From NCBI GenBank assembly GCA_038524325.1, contig JBCBIS010000138.1, positions 1 to 11,636 on the forward strand: a stretch of 11,636 nt of DNA, read 5' to 3'. This DNA comes from Thermohalobaculum sp038524325 (GTDB lineage: Bacteria; Pseudomonadota; Alphaproteobacteria; Rhodobacterales; Rhodobacteraceae). The notes under the pieces are model-generated. The model ran no database searches, was not told the origin of the DNA, and saw only the letters and a program-made list of their open reading frames with translations. Below, piece after piece: positions 7,459-11,636 of the stretch; the first letter of the stretch is position 1; every line of letters starts with the position of its first letter. Both the position numbers and the translations under genes were made by a program.

Positions 7459-8760
7459 ATGACCCCTGGCCCGCTGAGCCTGATCGCATATGCGCTGCCG
7501 GCAGTGTTCCTGGCGGCGGTCTATCTGCCTCTCTTCTCCTATGTGACACCGTTCTATGTGGCCGAGCGGGGGGTCGATCTCGCCACCATCGGCGTCGCCT
7601 GGATCGTGATCCGGCTGTTCGATGCGGTCTCCGATCCCCTGGTCGGCTGGCTGAGCGACCGAACGCGCGTCCGGTTTGGGCGGCGGCGGTTCTGGCTTGG
7701 CTTGTCCGTGCCTGTCATCCTGCTTGGCACATGGCAGGCTTTTGTTCCTCCCGAGGGCGCCGGTCTGGGCCATGCGGTGTTCTGGCTGTTCATCCTCACG
7801 CTGGGTTGGACCATGGCGCAGACCCCTTATGCCGCCTGGGGGGCCGAGATTGCCGATGATTATGACGGGCGCACCCGCGTCACCTCCTGGCGGGAAGGCT
7901 TCGTCCTGGTCGGCACGCTGGTCGCCACCCTGGTCTATTTCGGGGCAGGGGCGGGCGGCCAGGGGCTGGAGGCCCTCGCCCTTGTGGTGGCCGTTGGGCT
8001 GCCGCTCGTCGTCATGCTGGCCTTCGCCGGAATGCGCGAGGGCAGCCCCGCCGCCCCGGCCGAATTGAGCATCCGCGAAGGCTGGCAGGCGATGCGTGAG
8101 AACGCGCCCTTTCTCCGTGTGTTGCTGGCCTGGTTCGTGAATGGGGCCGCGAATGGCATTCCGGTGACGCTGTTTCTCTTCTTCGTCGCCGATGTGTTGC
8201 GGGGCGAGGGCGTTCTCCTCGAAGGCGCTGGTCTGGAGGTGGCTGCTGCCAGCCTGCTGTCCTATTTTGCCGCCGCCATCCTGGGTGTGCCGCTCTGGAG
8301 CGCTCTGGCGCGCCGGATCGGCAAGCATCGGGCCTGGGGGGTAGCGATGCTCTGGGCTTCGGCGGTGTTCGGCTGGGCGCTGACCCTCGGCCCCGGAGAT
8401 TTTCAGAGTTTCCTGGCAATTTCCGTCCTGACCGGGCTGGCCTTCGGCGCCGATCTCGCGCTGCCACCCGCGATACAGGCCGATGTCGTCGAACTCGACA
8501 CAAGGCGGACGGGCGCGCGCCGGGCTGGGCTGTTCTTCGCAATCTGGCAGGTGGCGACTAAAGCCTCGCTGGCCCTATCCTCCGGCTTGGCTCTCATCGC
8601 CCTCGGCTGGGCCGGGTTCGAAGCGGGCGGAGAAAACAGTGCCGCTGCATTGCAGACCCTGTCGATCCTCTATGCCGGCGTGCCGATTGTCCTGAAGCTG
8701 ATCGCGGTGGCACTGATGTGGCGTTTCCCGCTCGACCGAGTATCGATGGCGCGGGGCTGA
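7459..8760 (+). CDS. MFS transporter of the GPH/MelB (MFS_2) type
   Basis: A 433-residue major facilitator protein with about twelve membrane segments. The motif FDAVSDPLVGWLSDRTR carries D55 and D59, equivalent to the cation-binding Asp pair of MelB; RFGRRRFW follows in the first cytoplasmic loop. This places it in the glycoside-pentoside-hexuronide:cation symporter family. I recall a GPH-type symporter among the RpoE-ChrR targets of R. sphaeroides as well. No sugar-metabolism gene is next to it. The same family includes the vertebrate lysophospholipid carrier MFSD2A, so with lipid-modifying neighbours a lipid substrate deserves thought (inference). ATG 7459 is chosen because the upstream in-frame stretch is not hydrophobic and overlaps the previous gene; the Shine-Dalgarno is weak. 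It ends the plus-strand operon, 19 bases from the convergent SDR stop. Confidence 0.85.
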   Translation: MTPGPLSLIAYALPAVFLAAVYLPLFSYVTPFYVAERGVDLATIGVAWIVIRLFDAVSDPLVGWLSDRTRVRFGRRRFWLGLSVPVILLGTWQAFVPPEGAGLGHAVFWLFILTLGWTMAQTPYAAWGAEIADDYDGRTRVTSWREGFVLVGTLVATLVYFGAGAGGQGLEALALVVAVGLPLVVMLAFAGMREGSPAAPAELSIREGWQAMRENAPFLRVLLAWFVNGAANGIPVTLFLFFVADVLRGEGVLLEGAGLEVAAASLLSYFAAAILGVPLWSALARRIGKHRAWGVAMLWASAVFGWALTLGPGDFQSFLAISVLTGLAFGADLALPPAIQADVVELDTRRTGARRAGLFFAIWQVATKASLALSSGLALIALGWAGFEAGGENSAAALQTLSILYAGVPIVLKLIAVALMWRFPLDRVSMARG

Positions 8761-8779
8761 TCCGCATCGCCACTTCGCT

Positions 8780-9562
8780 TCACGCGTCGATCTTGTCCCA
8801 GCCCAGCAGTTTACGCACGGTCCAGATATAAGCGCGGTTCGGCAGCAGGCCGACCAGCCGCAGGATCATTGCAAAGATCCAGGGAAACCGGATTTCGAAG
8901 CCGGGACGCTCGAGGCCGCGGACAATCGCCCGGGCGGCCTCCTCGGGCTGCATCAGCATCGGCATCTCGAACTCGTTGACCGAGGTTGCCTCGGTCTCGA
9001 CAAAGCCGGGATTGATCACCGAGATCCGAACGCCGCAATCGACCAGATCCATCGCCAGTGACTCTGCCAGCGCGATCAGCCCTGCCTTGGTCGCGCCATA
9101 GGGGGCAGCGTTCGGAAGACCACGATAGCCGGCGACCGAGGCGGTCAGGGCGACATGACCCGACCCGCGCGCGATCATATGCGCGAGAACCGGCTCCAGC
9201 GCATTTGTCACCCCGGTCAGATTCACGTCAAAGGTCAGGCGCGCCTTCTCGGCATCGAAGGTCTGGGCCCGCATCGGGTGATATATCCCGGCATTCAGCA
9301 GCGCCAGGGCCAGAGGACCCTGCTCGGTGATCCGCGAAACGGCGGAGCGCATCGCTGCGAGATCGGTCACATCGCCGGGCAGCGGATGGATCTTGCCGGG
9401 ATAGGGCGTGGCGAGATCTTCAAGCGCATCAGCCGTGCGGGCCGTGGCGTAGACGGTCCAGCCACGCTCGGCCAGGGCAATCGTCACCGCGCGGCCAATC
9501 CCCCCGGACGCCCCCGTGACCCAGGCTGCGCCGTCATTCGGGCGGACGACCTGTTTGAACAC
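8780..9562 (-). CDS. Short-chain dehydrogenase/reductase (SDR)
   Basis: A 260-residue classical SDR, an NAD(P)-dependent alcohol/ketone oxidoreductase. Visible are the cofactor motif TGASGGIG (16-23), NAG (90-92), and the catalytic set N114, S142, Y155 and K159 (YGATK). Arg42 after the second strand (YATAR) suggests NADPH preference. The C-terminal tail (FPWIFAMILRLVGLLP) is hydrophobic and could touch the membrane. No ATG is available: a GTG at 9562 and a TTG at 9568, the latter overlapping the upstream stop as TTGA, are the candidate starts, implying translation coupled to the DUF6134 gene. Placement in the chrR-like operon suggests a stress-related, perhaps lipid or aldehyde substrate, but the substrate is unknown. 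Confidence 0.88.
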   Translation of the reverse strand: MFKQVVRPNDGAAWVTGASGGIGRAVTIALAERGWTVYATARTADALEDLATPYPGKIHPLPGDVTDLAAMRSAVSRITEQGPLALALLNAGIYHPMRAQTFDAEKARLTFDVNLTGVTNALEPVLAHMIARGSGHVALTASVAGYRGLPNAAPYGATKAGLIALAESLAMDLVDCGVRISVINPGFVETEATSVNEFEMPMLMQPEEAARAIVRGLERPGFEIRFPWIFAMILRLVGLLPNRAYIWTVRKLLGWDKIDA

Positions 9563-9564
9563 GC

Positions 9565-10209
9565 TCAAGAGGCGGTCCAGAGGGGAGAAATCAGACCCGT
9601 CTCCGAGATCAGCTCGTAAGTGCCCGGCTCGCCCCCCGCGTCGAAATCCACGTCGACCCATTCCCCGCGCGCATCGTAATGCAGCCGGGTGGTCAGCTCG
9701 CCCGAGACCTGGAAGATGCGGGTCCCGTCCTCTGCGATCTCGATCTCCAGAGGTTTGCCACTTTGGGTCGAGATCCAGGGGCGCCGGTCGATGAAATCGG
9801 GATGGTAATAGCTGGTCGTCACCGCATTCCCATCGACGCGGCCAGAGAAGCGCGACCCCGAGACGACCAGTTCGTCTCCATCGCGCTGCACCCGGCAAAA
9901 ATCCTCGGTGCCGTCGTCATTCACGCGCGAGTTTACCTCGAAGAGCTTTTGGTCGCGCCAGGTTTCACGGTTGATGAGATTATAGGAATAGGCGGTGAAG
10001 CCGAGGATTTTCACGGCGATGTCGATGCGGATCTCGATGATGAACCCGCGGTCGTCAAGTGTCGCGCTTAGCGTGTGGGTTCCGATATCGGAGCCGTCGC
10101 GAAAGATCCGGAACCGCCTCTGTGCCCGCTCCGCCGCGTAAGGCGCGGCGGGCAAAAGACACGTTATCCCGGTTGCGCAGGCGGCGCCGAGCAGGTCACG
10201 GCGGCGCAT
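9565..10209 (-). CDS. DUF6134-like exported protein with twin-arginine signal
   Basis: A 214-residue protein starting MRRRDLLGAACATGITCLL, which reads as a Tat-type signal peptide: arginines at 2-4, a hydrophobic core, and likely cleavage near residue 26 (PYAA|E). The mature part alternates short polar and hydrophobic segments, as in a beta-rich barrel or lipocalin-like fold (FRIFRDGSDIGTHTLSA, FIIEIRIDIAVKILGFTAYS). I assign DUF6134 from the overall pattern; a biochemical function is not known to me. It should act in the periplasm. The ATG is four bases after the chrR-like stop, and its own stop overlaps the SDR start region, so the three genes form one operon. The conserved company of ECF11 and lipid genes suggests an envelope role. 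Confidence 0.7.
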   Translation of the reverse strand: MRRRDLLGAACATGITCLLPAAPYAAERAQRRFRIFRDGSDIGTHTLSATLDDRGFIIEIRIDIAVKILGFTAYSYNLINRETWRDQKLFEVNSRVNDDGTEDFCRVQRDGDELVVSGSRFSGRVDGNAVTTSYYHPDFIDRRPWISTQSGKPLEIEIAEDGTRIFQVSGELTTRLHYDARGEWVDVDFDAGGEPGTYELISETGLISPLWTAS

Positions 10210-10213
10210 CGCG

Positions 10214-10891
10214 TCACTCGCTGAACAAGTTCAGTGCGCGCGAGAAGCGGCCCGTAAAGCGCAGGCCGCCATCCATCACGATCAGACAGTGGCACATTTC
10301 GTCCCCGATGATCTGCGGACGGTGATCATCGTCCTCGTCATTGATGGCGCAGTCACCGGCGCGGAGGATGCGGTCGCCATCCTGCATCGCTCCGGTCAGG
10401 ATCAATGTCATCTCTCGACCGTTATGCGTGTGTTGGGGCACTGCGCTGCCGGGCCGAGCGCGCAGCAAGCTGACTGTTTCCTCGCCGAAACCGTCCAACT
10501 CATATTCGGAAACACCGGGCAGGCGAAATTTCCACGGGATCTCATCGAACGGCACCTCGATGGCGTTTGCGAGAGGTGCTGGCAGCACACTCGATGCAGT
10601 CCGTTTTCCGTCAGGTTCATCGCTCGCCGCGTTGCAACCGATTGCCGGTTCGGCGTCGATCGCCGCCATTAAGCTGTCTAGAGCCGATGTCGGCAGCGCA
10701 TCGCTGTCATCTTCGCTCAGCAGCGCGCCCCCGACCTCGTCGAGCAAAGCCAACTCACCCCGTGACTCGGGTGAGAAGGTCAGGTGTGCCGCCACGAACA
10801 GGGCGGTTCCCGGTGTAGCGGTTCCACTCGCGTATTCGGCGAGCAAGTCGGAGCTTGGAGCGTGTACTGGCATATATCTGCTGTGCATCAT
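10214..10891 (-). CDS. chrR: ChrR-like anti-sigma/cupin protein lacking the N-terminal zinc cysteines
   Basis: A 225-residue homologue of ChrR, which in R. sphaeroides holds the sigma factor RpoE inactive until singlet oxygen appears. Aligned by eye with R. sphaeroides ChrR, the C-terminal cupin keeps its metal ligands: H154, H156, E160 and H190 equal H141, H143, E147 and H177; C200/C202 equal C187/C189, all at a constant offset of 13. The N-terminal anti-sigma domain keeps its framework (LLAEYASGT, LLDEVGGALLSE) but not its zinc site. H36 equals H31, yet C35 and C38 are Ser40 and Ser43, H6 is Ala11, and His10 is one residue off. No rpoE gene adjoins it. ATG 10891 is taken; Met7 (10873) would match the family length better and leave a longer leader. 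It is first in an operon with DUF6134 and the SDR. Confidence 0.85.
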   Translation of the reverse strand: MMHSRYMPVHAPSSDLLAEYASGTATPGTALFVAAHLTFSPESRGELALLDEVGGALLSEDDSDALPTSALDSLMAAIDAEPAIGCNAASDEPDGKRTASSVLPAPLANAIEVPFDEIPWKFRLPGVSEYELDGFGEETVSLLRARPGSAVPQHTHNGREMTLILTGAMQDGDRILRAGDCAINDEDDDHRPQIIGDEMCHCLIVMDGGLRFTGRFSRALNLFSE

Positions 10892-10907
10892 GGTCTCGAT
10901 AGTGGGA

Positions 10908-10937
10908 CTGTTACGCGGAATACCAAGGTTTGGATCA
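10908..10937 (-). promoter_or_regulatory. Candidate ECF11 (RpoE-type) promoter of the chrR-like operon
   Basis: On the minus strand TGATCC (10937-10932), 18 bases, then TAACAG (10913-10908). The -35 is a full match to the TGATCC core known for R. sphaeroides RpoE promoters, with the expected spacing and a TAA-type -10. Transcription would begin near 10901, about 10 bases before the first ATG or 28 before Met7. In R. sphaeroides such a promoter precedes rpoE itself; here it directly precedes the chrR-like gene. Confidence 0.7.
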
Positions 10938-11089
10938 CCATTTTAGGCAATCCGAGCGACATTTTTTTGCACTGCGAAGAATTGGCCGTTTGCCGGCTGG
11001 ACCGCGTCGAAAACATGTTTCCGAGTCTGGCAAGACAGGCTAGAGACCACCCCCGCATCGAGGCGCAGCCTATCGCGAAAGGTCTCTGG

Positions 11090-11590
11090 ATGAAACCAAT
11101 GTTTTTTTACGGTTCGCTGCGCGACCGGGAGCTTCTGGATGTCGTCCTTGGCCGCGCCGTCCCGGTCCACGACTTTGTCGCCGCCGAAGTGTCTGGCATG
11201 GCGGCGCGGTGTCTGGCGACCGAGGCTTACCCGGTGTTGGTTCCTGCACCCGGGCAGACAGCCGAGGGACGCGTGCTCTACCACGTCACGCCAGAAGATC
11301 TCGCGCGGTTGGAGTTTTTCGAGGAGGCGGAGTACGGGCTGGTGCCGATTTCGGTCAGAACCTCGCAGGGTCTGGTCGAGGCGCAGTATTTCTGCGGCAC
11401 AGGCAAAGCCGCGGAAACCGACACTGCCTGGGATTTCGACGCATGGAACCGGGTCGAGCGCCCTGTCGCCCTGGCCGCCGCGCGTGAATACATGGGCTAT
11501 TTCGGGCGCATGACCATCGAGGAGGTCGACGCGATCTGGCCAGATATCATGGCCCGCGCCCGTGCCCAGGCCGCGATGGCAGAGGGTTGA
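11090..11590 (+). CDS. Gamma-glutamylcyclotransferase-fold (AIG2-like) protein
   Basis: A 166-residue protein of the AIG2/GGCT family, which includes enzymes that release 5-oxoproline from gamma-glutamyl peptides and related amines. The N-terminal substrate-cradle motif FFYGSLRD (YGSL at residues 7-10) and the central LEFFEEAEYGLVPISV, which should hold the catalytic Glu, are clear. The C-terminal quarter is an added helical stretch ending ARAQAAMAEG. ATG 11090 has GAAAGG seven bases upstream and places YGSL where the family has it. The reading frame stays open far upstream by chance, and those codons do not resemble the family. It is divergent from the chrR-like gene across about 200 bases and is probably a separate unit. 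Its substrate is unknown. Confidence 0.85.
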   Translation: MKPMFFYGSLRDRELLDVVLGRAVPVHDFVAAEVSGMAARCLATEAYPVLVPAPGQTAEGRVLYHVTPEDLARLEFFEEAEYGLVPISVRTSQGLVEAQYFCGTGKAAETDTAWDFDAWNRVERPVALAAAREYMGYFGRMTIEEVDAIWPDIMARARAQAAMAEG

Positions 11591-11636
11591 GCAGGCCCGC
11601 ACAACCGCATAGATGTTGGCCGAAGCCGCAGGGGAG

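Noticed and set aside
6884..7462. Reading frame starting right after the methyltransferase stop
   Set aside because: Arg/Gly-rich with no fold signals; the membrane-protein frame at 6966 has a proper Shine-Dalgarno and clear hydrophobic helices.
10962..10968. Run of seven T before the cyclotransferase gene as a terminator
   Set aside because: No stable stem precedes it, and no plus-strand gene ends just upstream.
10784..11089. Upstream extension of the cyclotransferase frame
   Set aside because: The frame is open by chance, overlaps the chrR-like gene antisense, and would push the YGSL motif over 100 residues from the N-terminus.

Overview
The window looks like a high-GC alphaproteobacterial chromosome, most likely a Rhodobacterales member. 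The grounds are GC-rich codon use throughout, a strong resemblance of gene content to the RpoE-ChrR (ECF11) singlet-oxygen regulon described in Rhodobacter sphaeroides, and two TGATC(C/T)-N18-TA promoter-like elements typical of that sigma group. Genes are tightly packed, and no gene-free stretch exceeds 300 bases. I saw no tRNA, rRNA, CRISPR array, insertion sequence or convincing intrinsic terminator.

Left flank (1-1937, minus strand): the first 228 codons of an IlvD/Edd-family sugar-acid dehydratase running off the window edge, preceded by a solute-binding-protein-like gene (SBP_bac_3 fold) with no signal peptide. A perfect 10-bp-arm inverted repeat lies just upstream of that gene. A small helical protein of 86 residues follows, divergent from the photolyase.

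Central plus-strand operon (2013-8760): an ECF11-type promoter, then a class I photolyase, a COG2907-type FAD oxidoreductase, a DUF1365 protein, a cyclopropane-synthase-family methyltransferase, a small four-helix membrane protein (TrgA-like) and a GPH-type MFS transporter. The first four genes overlap or nearly touch. The methyltransferase lacks two of the five residues that hold bicarbonate in true cyclopropane synthases, so it may be a lipid methylase of the UfaM type (furan fatty-acid pathway) rather than a ring-forming enzyme.

Convergent minus-strand operon (10937-8780): an ECF11-type promoter with TGATCC/TAAC and the same N18 spacing, then a ChrR-like protein, a Tat-exported DUF6134 protein and a short-chain dehydrogenase with an overlapping non-ATG start. 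The ChrR-like protein keeps every metal ligand of its C-terminal cupin domain, but its anti-sigma domain has Ser in place of both zinc cysteines and a displaced first histidine. No rpoE gene lies next to it. This is the most unusual point in the window.

Right flank: a gamma-glutamylcyclotransferase-fold (AIG2-like) gene on the plus strand, divergent from chrR.

Together the two operons look like one stress island for photo-oxidative damage: DNA repair by light (photolyase), remodelling of unsaturated phospholipid acyl chains (FAD enzyme, DUF1365, methylase, perhaps the SDR and the transporter), and a modified ChrR sensor. The link to singlet oxygen and furan lipids is inferred from known relatives, not shown by the sequence alone.
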